DNA from: an uncultured Anaerococcus sp.
Lineage (GTDB): Bacteria; Bacillota; Clostridia; Tissierellales; Peptoniphilaceae
DNA length: 41,137 nt
NCBI RefSeq assembly: GCF_937934665.1
Contig: NZ_CALGYW010000059.1
Span: 1 to 41,137, forward strand
Direction: 5' to 3'
Position 1 is the stretch's first letter; each line of letters opens with the position of its first letter. Positions 15,368 to 23,120 of the stretch are shown one piece after another. A program made the position numbers and the translations under genes. The notes under the pieces were generated by a model, which worked only from the letters and a program-made list of their open reading frames with translations, did not search any database and had not been told where the DNA came from.

Positions 15368-16645
15368 TTATTCTCCTTTATTTAATAACCTGTCTACACA
15401 TTTTATCATTATTTTATCACTGCCAACCATGCCACCCTTACTTACAATTTTAAGTCCGTCTACTTCACCTCCGATAACTCTTCCATATGCAACTAATGGT
15501 TCGATTTCTTCTCTAATCTCTATACCTTGCCCGCCTAATTCTTCGGTTACCGCTATGGTAACATCTCCTCCTGAAGAGAAAATCCCTGAAATAGACCTAT
15601 CCTTCTTAACTATTTCACTTGAAATTTTTGCAAGACCTCTGGAAATCATCAGTGACAAATCGTCAATGCTCATATCCATATCTTCAGATATCACCATTAG
15701 GTCAAGCCTGTCCTCTAATTTTCTAGGCGTGGTTGTTATAATAACAAGATTATTAGTTAGTAATTTCTCCTGAGCTAATTTTATAGCCCTATTAACTTCT
15801 CCTATTGCTGAGTCTATATTTATTAACTTACCTGCATCGACTGCAAGTCTATAGTGTTTGAAATTAGCTTCTAATTCTTTCATTTGATTCATTGTAACCT
15901 TGGTTACTGAACCAATAACAGCCAAAGCCTTGGTACTAATTTTATTTTTGCTATAAAGTATTTTAGTTACTTCTTTGGTAAAAGGACCTGGGTCTACGCT
16001 TATAAAATCAAGGCCAGTGTCTATAGATGCTTCTGCTATCATCTCTATCTGATCGTTGGTAATAGAGTCAAGTATTATTAAATCAGCATCCTTATTTGCA
16101 AGAATTAAATCTCTTATGTGGTTATGTCCCTTTTCCACTTCTTCAATTGATATATGGAATATCTTTCCATCATAGTCTTTTTTAAAGTTTTCAGTCACGA
16201 GGTTTGAAACTGCTGATATCTTAGAATCTTTACCAGCATCAGTATTCATCAAAGGTTTTCCTTTTACATACATGTAGTCATTTATAACAATCCTATTTGA
16301 ATCCGGAAAAGATGGTACACATATAGCTAATCTCCCGCCTAAGCCATCTTGAAAACCTTTTAATTCCGATCCTAAGTTCCCCCTTAAGGTTGAGTCTATC
16401 CTTTTTGAAAATAGTATTACATCCTTATCTTTGTATTCACCGGCTTTTTTATTGACCCTTTTGTAAGAATGTTCGGAACTCATGGCTCTTGAATCTGTGG
16501 TAAATGCTAATACATCGATATCCCCTACATCTTCATCATTTATTCTTCCAGTTATACTTGCACTTCTTAGCCCTATAGACTTCATAAGTGCACAGTTTGC
16601 ATTGGCACCTGTGAGGTCATCAGCTATTATAACTACCTTTCCCAT
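15368..16645 (-). CDS. DUF1537 four-carbon acid-sugar kinase
   Basis: This is a 425-residue two-domain kinase. The N-terminal domain carries ADDLTGA (8-14), the FTTDSRA segment and FSKRIDSTLRGN. The C-terminal nucleotide-binding domain includes IGSVTKVT, FSSGGDV and the Gly-rich SKGGMVGSD. DUF1537 proteins phosphorylate four-carbon sugar acids such as D-threonate or D-erythronate at O4 (DtnK, DenK, OtnK groups). With PdxA2 as neighbour, and no OtnC aldolase or LtnD, the D-threonate/D-erythronate branch fits best. The ATG follows AGGAGGAG and lies 22 nt after the DeoR gene. The exact substrate cannot be read from the sequence. Confidence 0.9.
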   Translation of the reverse strand: MGKVVIIADDLTGANANCALMKSIGLRSASITGRINDEDVGDIDVLAFTTDSRAMSSEHSYKRVNKKAGEYKDKDVILFSKRIDSTLRGNLGSELKGFQDGLGGRLAICVPSFPDSNRIVINDYMYVKGKPLMNTDAGKDSKISAVSNLVTENFKKDYDGKIFHISIEEVEKGHNHIRDLILANKDADLIILDSITNDQIEMIAEASIDTGLDFISVDPGPFTKEVTKILYSKNKISTKALAVIGSVTKVTMNQMKELEANFKHYRLAVDAGKLINIDSAIGEVNRAIKLAQEKLLTNNLVIITTTPRKLEDRLDLMVISEDMDMSIDDLSLMISRGLAKISSEIVKKDRSISGIFSSGGDVTIAVTEELGGQGIEIREEIEPLVAYGRVIGGEVDGLKIVSKGGMVGSDKIMIKCVDRLLNKGE

Positions 16646-16667
16646 ATCTCCTCCTAGATTTCTAAGA

Positions 16668-17378
16668 TCAAATCCTTCTTGTTTCTTCGCTTATTAGATA
16701 ATCAAATTCGCTAACTTCACCAAAAGAATATAAGCCTCTTGAAGGATATTTGCTAGTATCTGTCATTAAAACTTTTACCCTAGAATTCTCAATCATTTTC
16801 TCCTTTATTTTCCCCTTATTCTCAGATGTAGAATAAACATACTGATCATCATATGCATCAGTGCCCATAAAACAAACATCGGCATGGAACCTAGATAAGT
16901 TTTCATATCCATCTATGGATAGAGAAGTTTTTGTTTTATTATCAACATACCCCCCTAAGATATAGGTCTTTACATTAGGATATTTTGATAAGATTAAGGC
17001 TATCTCTAAATCATAAGTAATTACTGTAACGTCTTTTAACTTTACAATATGCTTTATCAATTTGGATGTGGTGGTGCCCGCATCTAAGAATATTGTTGTA
17101 GATTCTTCTAATAACTTGCTAGCTTGGTCTGCTATATAGTCTTTTTGCTTTTTATTAAGATGTTTTTTGCTATCAGTAGTTAATTCTTCAACGTTTTTGC
17201 TAATTTTTACAGCTCCACCATGGGTTCTTTTGATTGCTTTCGATTTTTCTAGCTCGTTTAAATCCTTCCTTATTGTTACCTCAGATACATCTAATTTCTC
17301 TGATAATTCAGATACACTAACCCTATTCTTTTTATCTAATATTTCTAGAATAAAATTGATTCTCTCTTCTTGGAACAT
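16668..17378 (-). CDS. DeoR-family transcriptional regulator
   Basis: This 236-residue regulator has an N-terminal winged helix (LSEKLDVSEVTIRKDLNELEKSKAI region, about 24-50) ending in RTHGGA, the DeoR hallmark. The C-terminal sugar-phosphate sensor domain carries FLDAGTTT, where the effector phosphate binds. The start is placed at 17378 (MFQEER). A longer frame to 17441 exists, but it crosses the promoter and the operator repeats. It heads the operon with kinase, dehydrogenase and permease and is thus a probable local repressor, released by a pathway intermediate such as a phosphorylated acid sugar. The direct GAAA repeats at its own start are a probable operator. The ribosome site is weak and lies inside those repeats. 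Confidence 0.88.
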   Translation of the reverse strand: MFQEERINFILEILDKKNRVSVSELSEKLDVSEVTIRKDLNELEKSKAIKRTHGGAVKISKNVEELTTDSKKHLNKKQKDYIADQASKLLEESTTIFLDAGTTTSKLIKHIVKLKDVTVITYDLEIALILSKYPNVKTYILGGYVDNKTKTSLSIDGYENLSRFHADVCFMGTDAYDDQYVYSTSENKGKIKEKMIENSRVKVLMTDTSKYPSRGLYSFGEVSEFDYLISEETRRI

Positions 17379-17409
17379 TTCGTTTTCTTTCGTTTCCTTT
17401 CGTTTCGTT
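17379..17409 (-). promoter_or_regulatory. DeoR operator, GAAA direct repeats
   Basis: Between the -10 and the start codon the minus strand carries five or six direct repeats of the form CGAAA/GGAAA at 5-6 base spacing. Direct repeats of this TTTC/GAAA type are typical DeoR-family operators. Located just downstream of the start point, they would block transcription when occupied. Confidence 0.6.
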
Positions 17410-17412
17410 ATT

Positions 17413-17441
17413 ATAATATCACAAGTTAATATGTTTTGCAA
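17413..17441 (-). promoter_or_regulatory. Promoter of the acid-sugar operon
   Basis: On the minus strand TTGCAA (17441-17436), a 17-base spacer and TATTAT (17418-17413). It shares its -35 and upstream sequence with the glpP promoter. Confidence 0.65.
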
Positions 17442-17450
17442 GTGTTTTCA
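17437..17450 (-). promoter_or_regulatory. cre box over the -35 of the acid-sugar operon
   Basis: The same 14 bases as at 12918-12931 (TGAAAACACTTGCA on minus), one base away from the CcpA consensus, overlapping the -35 hexamer. Confidence 0.6.
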
Positions 17451-17473
17451 TAAATTTTTATTATATAATCCTA

Positions 17474-17518
17474 ATAAAAAACCAGCACCTACCTTTTTAT
17501 ATAAGGCTTATGCTGGTT
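17474..17518 (-). terminator. Terminator after rsuA-type gene
   Basis: AACCAGCA (17518-17511) pairs with TGCTGGTT (17487-17480) around a loop of about 23 bases, followed by a T tract on the minus strand. It ends the GNAT-helicase-PadR-RsuA unit. Confidence 0.7.
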
Positions 17519-17523
17519 AGTTT

Positions 17524-18219
17524 TTATTTAAATAGGGCTAGTTCTTTTTCTGTAAGCTCCCTATAGTCTCCCTCGTCTAAGTAAGGGTCTAGGTCTAAGT
17601 CTCCTATGGCTATTCTTTTTAGGGATACTACTTCGTTTCCTAGGTTTGAAAAGAGTCTTTTAACTAGGTGGTATTTGCCTTCTGTGACCTTGACTATAGC
17701 TTCTTTGTCGCCCTTTATAATTAGTTCAGCGGGTCTTGTTGTGTAGTCGTCTTCTTTTATATAGACGCCTTTTTTAAATTCTTCTATGAGATTTTCTTCG
17801 ATCTTATCCCTGGTTTTTACCTCATAGGTCTTTGTTATTTGTGAGTTTGGGCTGGTTATCTTATGAATGAATTTCCCGTCTGTTGATAGGAGGATAAGTC
17901 CTGTGGTATCTTTATCAAGCCTACCTGCTATGGATAGCTTGTAATTTAGGTAGAAATCATCCAGGAGGTCTATTACAGTCTTATCCCTATCTTGGGTAGC
18001 TGATAGGACTCCGGCTGGTTTGTTTAGTATCAGATATAGGTTGTCTATATATTCAACAAAGTGGCCCATGTAGAAGACCTCGTCTACGAAGGGATCTACC
18101 TTGACTGAGGAGTCTTTTACTACTTCCCCGTTTATTACCAGGGCTCCTTTTTTGGCATTTCTTTTTATGTTTTTCCTGGTGTCTAGACCAGTGTTTCCAA
18201 TCATCTTATCTACTCTCAT
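17524..18219 (-). CDS. rsuA: RsuA-family pseudouridine synthase
   Basis: This 231-residue protein has an N-terminal S4 RNA-binding domain (about 1-50) and a RsuA/RluB-type catalytic domain. The catalytic Asp is D102 in the motif AGRLDKDTTG. It should isomerise a uridine in rRNA, most likely U516 of 16S rRNA as for RsuA. The sequence alone cannot exclude a 23S target. The start ATG overlaps the PadR stop by 4 nt, so the genes are translationally coupled. It is last in the GNAT-helicase-PadR-RsuA unit and is followed by a terminator. Confidence 0.88.
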   Translation of the reverse strand: MRVDKMIGNTGLDTRKNIKRNAKKGALVINGEVVKDSSVKVDPFVDEVFYMGHFVEYIDNLYLILNKPAGVLSATQDRDKTVIDLLDDFYLNYKLSIAGRLDKDTTGLILLSTDGKFIHKITSPNSQITKTYEVKTRDKIEENLIEEFKKGVYIKEDDYTTRPAELIIKGDKEAIVKVTEGKYHLVKRLFSNLGNEVVSLKRIAIGDLDLDPYLDEGDYRELTEKELALFK

Positions 18220-18542
18220 TTATTTCCCTTTTCTAGTACGCTGTCCATGGCAGCCTTTAGGCTGTCATAGCCTGTGTAAAATTCGTCTAAGTATTTCCTT
18301 CCTGCATCTGTTATATAGTAATACTTTCTCCTTGGGCCCTTGGTGGATTCCTTTAGGGTCCCAAGGATTAGGCCTTTTTTTATAAGCCTGGTTAGGATGG
18401 GATATACTGTGCCTTCTGTCATATTATAAAAACCATTTAGCTTTAATTCTTCTATTATTTCGTAGCCATAGGTTTCCTTGTTTTTTATTATATGGAGGAT
18501 TATTCCGTCAATAAGCCCCTTCAACATTTGTGTATCTATCAT
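18216..18542 (-). CDS. PadR-family transcriptional regulator
   Basis: This 108-residue winged-helix regulator of the PadR family shows LHIIKNKETYGYEI, EGTVYPILTRLIKKG and KGPRRKYYYITDAGRKYL. It lacks the longer C-terminal helices of PadR subfamily 2 and so is a subfamily 1 type. These proteins usually repress a transporter or stress gene nearby. No such gene is adjacent, though an ABC-2 exporter lies 6 kb away. It is co-directional with the helicase (40 nt gap) and overlaps the rsuA-type gene by 4 nt. An internal Met at residue 6 is an alternative start. Confidence 0.88.
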   Translation of the reverse strand: MIDTQMLKGLIDGIILHIIKNKETYGYEIIEELKLNGFYNMTEGTVYPILTRLIKKGLILGTLKESTKGPRRKYYYITDAGRKYLDEFYTGYDSLKAAMDSVLEKGNK

Positions 18543-18582
18543 AAACTCACCTACCTATATTGTATTACATAGTAGATATCTT

Positions 18583-21141
18583 TCAATTTCTCTTGCAGAA
18601 ATATCTCATCTGGCAATACTTGCAAGCCCTTGTATCATCGGTTCTCCTGTAGCCGATATTCCTATCTATCATCCTGGCTATCTTATCTATCTCATTTATA
18701 TCAAAGTCTGTTGGGCTTATTTCTATTAGCCTATCTTCTTCTATAAAATATAGAAACATTTTATTTAGCTCGTGCTTATTTCCCAGGATTAGCTGTCTAT
18801 AGGTCATTAGCTGGCCCTTGTAGCCTTCTATGAGCTCTTTATTGTAGGAGCCTGTTTTTATATCTACTATGGACCCATCAGCAAGGCTTAGGTCGACCTT
18901 ACCCTGGAGGATATAGAAATTCCTATCGAGCTTATAATTTGTCTCGATTCCTTTTATTTGAAAATCTCTATTTATGAAATTTTCTAGGGGCTTTTTGTAG
19001 GCGGGGTTTTTTTCTAAAAATTCTTTTAAAGAACCTATATCATCTGGCCTTAGGCTGATATATTCGCTAAGCTTGTGGGTGTTGGTACCGAAGCTTAGGG
19101 CTGGGGTTTTTAGGGTTTTAAAGTCTAATTTTCTCATAAACCTATATTTTAAAGAGCAGGTCTTAAAGACTTCTATGTCTGTGGTGTAGGCTAAGGTTAA
19201 CTTTTCTTTTTTCTCCTCATCCCTCGCAAAGGCCAGGCTTTTAATAGCTGATGACCTTGGGAAAGATTCTGAAAAGTTATTTAGCTTGTAATCTTCACTA
19301 TTATCTAAAAGTACTAGGAGGTTTTTTGCCCTGGTAAAACCCGTGTAGTACTTCCTATAAAAATCTTTTACATAGGAAAAATCATTGGGATCTCTTTTTT
19401 CTAAAAACTTAGGCTTTGATGGTTTTGGAGAGTCATAAAGCCCCGATATAAAGACAACCTCAAACTCAAGTCCCTTGGCCTGGTGGATGGTCATAAAGTT
19501 TACGGCGTCCTTATGGCTATCTATATTAGCATATTCCTCTATACTCCTTGATACAAAGAGGTATTGTAAATAAGAGTTTACAAAATCTTTGTAATGGTCT
19601 TTTAAGTTTTTATTTATAAAAATTTCATCAAAGTCCTTGGCTAAATTTATAATAGTCGATATATTTCCCAAAACCCTAGCCCCATCTAGGTCTTTTTCAT
19701 CCATTATTAGAAATTTTCTAAAATAGTCCAAACCCATGGCCTTATAAAGCAAGTTTGTGATTAGAAGGGGACTTTCTTTTTCGTCTTCAATGAATTTTTG
19801 AAGATCTAGGTCTTCTTTCAAGGTCTCATCTTTATCTAGGTAATACAAATAATTTTTGTACTTGGCCTTGTTTTTGCCAAAAGTTCCGTAAATTGTTGAT
19901 GGGTCTTCATAATAGGTTTTAATCTCGCCGATTTTCATGATTAGATATATAAAGCCCCTAATCTCATCTCTCTTAAAAAACTGGGAAGATTTTTTATTTA
20001 AAACCCTAATTCCCGCTTTTTCAAAACAGGATTGGAGTTTTGAAACATAGGCATGGTTTAAGGATGGAAATAAAAAGGCAATCTGACCTAGGTTTATATC
20101 CTGTTTTAAAATCCTTAGTATTGTTGTTAGATTTTTATATTCATAAGCCCTGGCCCTTACTATGGTGTTGGGGTTTTTATCCCTATCAACAGACCTTAAG
20201 CTCTTTTTTGTCACTCCATAATCTTTGTTATCAAGCCATTTGAGTGACTTATCAATTATAACCTGGTTTGACCTATAGTTTATATCAAGCTTATAGGTAA
20301 AGGCCTTATGTCCCTTAGCTTTAAAAAACTTATCAGAAAATTCAGTGAGATTTCTTGGATCTGCTCCCCTAAAAGAGTAAAGAGACTGGTCATCATCTCC
20401 AAAGACCATTATTTCCTTATCTCTAACCAGGTTAAAGGCTATCTCCTGCTGAATATAGTTTGTATCTTGGTATTCATCTACAATTACAAAATCAATCCCA
20501 GACCTAATTTCTTCTCCCAAGACAGGGTCTTTTAAAACTTTATAAAAGTCTCTTAAAATCATCTGGAAATTTATAAGATTTTTTTCTTTAAGGAGCTTTT
20601 CGTGGCTTGTAAAAATTTTACCTGCAAAAACTTCCCTAGGATCATCCGAAGCTAGAAGAGCCTCCACATCTAGTAGCTTATTGGTAATCTCTTCATAAAT
20701 CCCCTTTATTTCCTTGGCGTGGTTGTAGGTTATATATTTTTCATAACCCTCTATACTCTTATAAGATTCGAGGTTTTCTTCTATTAAGTAGCCTTCTACC
20801 ACCTGGTCAATGACCTTAGCGTCTAAAAAAGGCCTATCAAGTGATGGATATTTTTCTAAAAAATCAAGGGCTAGGGAGTGAAAGTTTCCAATCATCATAT
20901 CCTTAAGCTCAGTTTTTATCCCTTGCCTATTAAATTCTGAAATTATCCTAGTTTGAAGTTCTCTCGCAGCCTTTTTGGTAAAGGTTGTAATTAGGATCCT
21001 ATTTGGACTAAGACTCTCATTTTTTATTAGGGAAATAACTTTTTTTACAATTGTATAAGTCTTTCCCGTCCCAGGTCCTGCTATTACTGCCGCTGGCGTC
21101 TTGGCCCTTTCAACAATTATCCTTTGACTTTCATTTATCAT
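18583..21141 (-). CDS. UvrD-type helicase fused to Fe-S PD-(D/E)XK nuclease
   Basis: This 852-residue SF1 helicase has Walker A AGPGTGKT (21-28), DEYQDTN (222-228), GDDDQSLYSFRG (248-259) and later the TIHQAKGLEFE motif. The C-terminal 200 residues form a PD-(D/E)XK nuclease of the RecB/AddB type, with D750, D760 and K762 (GKVD, DIK) and a GQLxxY motif. Four cysteines can hold a 4Fe-4S cluster: C662, C840, C843 and C849. A helicase-nuclease of this type may act in DNA repair. It is distinct from full-length AddA, which is about 1200 residues and lacks the Fe-S cluster. Its start overlaps the GNAT stop by 4 nt. Confidence 0.88.
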   Translation of the reverse strand: MINESQRIIVERAKTPAAVIAGPGTGKTYTIVKKVISLIKNESLSPNRILITTFTKKAARELQTRIISEFNRQGIKTELKDMMIGNFHSLALDFLEKYPSLDRPFLDAKVIDQVVEGYLIEENLESYKSIEGYEKYITYNHAKEIKGIYEEITNKLLDVEALLASDDPREVFAGKIFTSHEKLLKEKNLINFQMILRDFYKVLKDPVLGEEIRSGIDFVIVDEYQDTNYIQQEIAFNLVRDKEIMVFGDDDQSLYSFRGADPRNLTEFSDKFFKAKGHKAFTYKLDINYRSNQVIIDKSLKWLDNKDYGVTKKSLRSVDRDKNPNTIVRARAYEYKNLTTILRILKQDINLGQIAFLFPSLNHAYVSKLQSCFEKAGIRVLNKKSSQFFKRDEIRGFIYLIMKIGEIKTYYEDPSTIYGTFGKNKAKYKNYLYYLDKDETLKEDLDLQKFIEDEKESPLLITNLLYKAMGLDYFRKFLIMDEKDLDGARVLGNISTIINLAKDFDEIFINKNLKDHYKDFVNSYLQYLFVSRSIEEYANIDSHKDAVNFMTIHQAKGLEFEVVFISGLYDSPKPSKPKFLEKRDPNDFSYVKDFYRKYYTGFTRAKNLLVLLDNSEDYKLNNFSESFPRSSAIKSLAFARDEEKKEKLTLAYTTDIEVFKTCSLKYRFMRKLDFKTLKTPALSFGTNTHKLSEYISLRPDDIGSLKEFLEKNPAYKKPLENFINRDFQIKGIETNYKLDRNFYILQGKVDLSLADGSIVDIKTGSYNKELIEGYKGQLMTYRQLILGNKHELNKMFLYFIEEDRLIEISPTDFDINEIDKIARMIDRNIGYRRTDDTRACKYCQMRYFCKRN

Positions 21142-21635
21142 AAATATCTCTCATAGCAAATTCTCGGCTTTTTTGTCCCCTCTTCATCTATATAAATTTC
21201 TCCAATCTTTTTAAATCCTAACTTATTTATAAGCCCCCTCATCTTGAAATTATCCTCATGGGTATCAATTCTTAGACTATCAAAATGATTTTCTTCTGCA
21301 AACTTTATGATATCAATAAAAAATTTTAAGGCAATCCCACGTTTCTTCATCTTAGAATCTACTGCAAAGGTATGGATAGTAAGAGGTCTATCCCCTTCAA
21401 AGTCTCCTTCCCAAACTTTGTAGGCTGCTTCTTTCTCATCTGATAAAAATCCATAGGCTAAAATCTCACCTTCTTCATAAAGGTAGGCTTTCCCAGATTC
21501 GATTTGCCCTTTCAAAAAATTTTCATCCATAGATTCTATTTGCCACTGGTCAATATCATCTGCCTTCAGGCCACATTTTGCATCTTCTATAATATTTACA
21601 ATTTTATTTATGTCCTTTATCTCTGCTTTTCTCAT
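21138..21635 (-). CDS. GNAT-family N-acetyltransferase
   Basis: This 165-residue protein has the GNAT fold. The acetyl-CoA binding segment is FAVDSKMKKRGIALKF (V-x-x-x-x-R-G-x-A), followed by LRIDTHEDNFKMRGLINKLGFK, typical of the C-terminal half. I start at 21635 (MRKAEI). A frame to 21692 exists, but it runs across the promoter. A TATAAT lies only 6 bases before this ATG, so the mRNA may be leaderless. The gene overlaps the helicase gene by 4 nt. The substrate is not known. Confidence 0.8.
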   Translation of the reverse strand: MRKAEIKDINKIVNIIEDAKCGLKADDIDQWQIESMDENFLKGQIESGKAYLYEEGEILAYGFLSDEKEAAYKVWEGDFEGDRPLTIHTFAVDSKMKKRGIALKFFIDIIKFAEENHFDSLRIDTHEDNFKMRGLINKLGFKKIGEIYIDEEGTKKPRICYERYL

Positions 21636-21641
21636 ATATCT

Positions 21642-21647
21642 ATTATA
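21642..21647 (-). promoter_or_regulatory. -10 of GNAT operon, possibly leaderless
   Basis: TATAAT on the minus strand ends 6 bases before the ATG of the GNAT gene, so transcription would begin at or next to the start codon. No good -35 is seen. It is divergent from the promoter at 21675-21703. Confidence 0.45.
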
Positions 21648-21674
21648 CCTTAATAAAGAAAGAGACCTTGAAGA

Positions 21675-21703
21675 TTGTTTGGACCTAGCCAAAGTGATAT
21701 AAT
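21675..21703 (+). promoter_or_regulatory. Promoter of FAD oxidoreductase gene
   Basis: TTGTTT (21675-21680), a 17-base spacer and TATAAT (21698-21703). The ribosome site AGAAAGGA follows, just before the ATG at 21735. Confidence 0.65.
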
Positions 21704-21734
21704 ATTGTTAAGCAATAGACAGAAAGGATAATAT

Positions 21735-22916
21735 ATGTACGATTATTTAATTATAGGAAATGGAATTAGCGGCCTATCAGCGGCTGAAGAAATAAGAAAA
21801 AATGATGAAAATGGATCAATTTTAATTATCTCTGATGAAAAGGGCCACACCTATTGGAGGACTCGTCTATCAGAGCTAATTGCCAAGGACTATACTGATG
21901 AAGAAATCCTTGTAAAAAAAGATAGCTGGTATAAGGATAAAAATATAGAAGAAAAACTTAATACCCACATAGAAAAAATTGATACTGAAGCTAAAAAAGT
22001 CATAGGAGAAGACGGAGAAGAATTCGAATATGGCAAGCTTTTAATAGCAACAGGTGCCCATGCCTTTATCCCACCAATCAAAAATTCTGATGCAGAAGGT
22101 GTTTTTGCTATAAGAAGTGCCGAAGACCTTAAAGGATTTAAAAACTACCTATCTGGCAAGGATAAGATTATAATCATCGGTGGTGGTATTTTAGGTCTTG
22201 AGGCAGCAAGCTCAATTTCTAAGCTAGGCCTTGATATTACAATTGTAGAAGCCTTTGATTACCTCCTTCCAAGACAGCTTGATAAGGACCTTTCACAAAA
22301 ATTAGAAAAATCCCTAAATGACATGGGCATGGAAACTTTAACCGGGAAATTTAACGAAGAAATCCTAGTAAAAGACGGGGCCGTATGCGGACTTAAACTA
22401 AGTGACGGCACGGAATTAGAAGCTGATGCTATCATGGTTCAGGCAGGAGTTAGGGCAAATACGAAACTCGCCCAAGACTCAGGTCTTAAAACAGACAGGG
22501 GTATACTCGTAGGAGAAAACCTACAAGTAGAAAACGAGGACATCTACGCAGCAGGTGACGTTGCCCAAATAGAAAACTTCACCATAGGTCTATGGACAGC
22601 CTCTATGGAAATGGGTAAAATTGCAGGTGCTAATATGACAGGCGCCAACAAACTCTACGAGCAACCTAAGCCATTTTCTACCCTTATATTAGGCAATGTT
22701 AAGCTATTTTCAGCAGGACAAAACTCAGGCGAAGGCATAGAAGAAGTCAAAAAAGAAGACGGCGAAAAAATCTACAAACTCTTTAAAAATGGAGATAAAT
22801 TTGTAGGTGGCATCCTTTGGGGCGACATTAAATACCAAATGGACGTCAAAAAAATCGTCTTCGAAGGAGTAGATCCAAAAGAAACCAAACTAGGCAAGGA
22901 GATATTTAACCTATAA
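21735..22916 (+). CDS. NAD(P)/FAD-dependent oxidoreductase, rubredoxin-reductase-like
   Basis: This 393-residue flavoprotein of the pyridine-nucleotide disulfide oxidoreductase family has an FAD motif GNGISG (8-13), an ATGAHAF segment, an NAD motif GGGILGLE, and the late FAD motif IYAAGDVAQ. It lacks the redox-active CxxxxC of disulfide reductases. Its shape is that of NADH-rubredoxin reductases and the N-terminal part of NirB. Such enzymes pass NADH electrons to rubredoxin or related carriers, often in oxygen or peroxide defence of anaerobes. No rubredoxin gene is adjacent. It is monocistronic, with its own promoter and a terminator after the stop. Confidence 0.85.
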   Translation: MYDYLIIGNGISGLSAAEEIRKNDENGSILIISDEKGHTYWRTRLSELIAKDYTDEEILVKKDSWYKDKNIEEKLNTHIEKIDTEAKKVIGEDGEEFEYGKLLIATGAHAFIPPIKNSDAEGVFAIRSAEDLKGFKNYLSGKDKIIIIGGGILGLEAASSISKLGLDITIVEAFDYLLPRQLDKDLSQKLEKSLNDMGMETLTGKFNEEILVKDGAVCGLKLSDGTELEADAIMVQAGVRANTKLAQDSGLKTDRGILVGENLQVENEDIYAAGDVAQIENFTIGLWTASMEMGKIAGANMTGANKLYEQPKPFSTLILGNVKLFSAGQNSGEGIEEVKKEDGEKIYKLFKNGDKFVGGILWGDIKYQMDVKKIVFEGVDPKETKLGKEIFNL

Positions 22917-22924
22917 AAACAAAA

Positions 22925-22951
22925 GTCAGTACCAAATGGTGCTGGCTTTTT
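22925..22951 (+). terminator. Terminator after FAD oxidoreductase gene
   Basis: GTCAGTACC (22925-22933) pairs with GGTGCTGGC (22938-22946), with two G-U pairs and a 4-base loop, and five T follow. Confidence 0.8.
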
Positions 22952-23007
22952 ATCTTGTATTAAAAATAATCCCCTCCTACTAATAACAAATTTATAGATA
23001 TATATTT

Positions 23008-23036
23008 TTGCAACAAGATAAAGTATATGCTATAAT
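23008..23036 (+). promoter_or_regulatory. Promoter of the signal peptidase pseudogene
   Basis: TTGCAA (23008-23013), a 17-base spacer and TATAAT (23031-23036). The promoter looks intact although the gene after it is broken. A GGAGG at 23070-23074 lies about 46 nt before the pseudogene ATG and is followed only by a four-codon frame. Confidence 0.7.
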
Positions 23037-23120
23037 TACTTTAATTAGTTATTTAATTAAAAATAAAATGGAGGAAAATTAACATTCTATAATTAAAAAT
23101 ATAAGTGTTAATTAAAAAAT

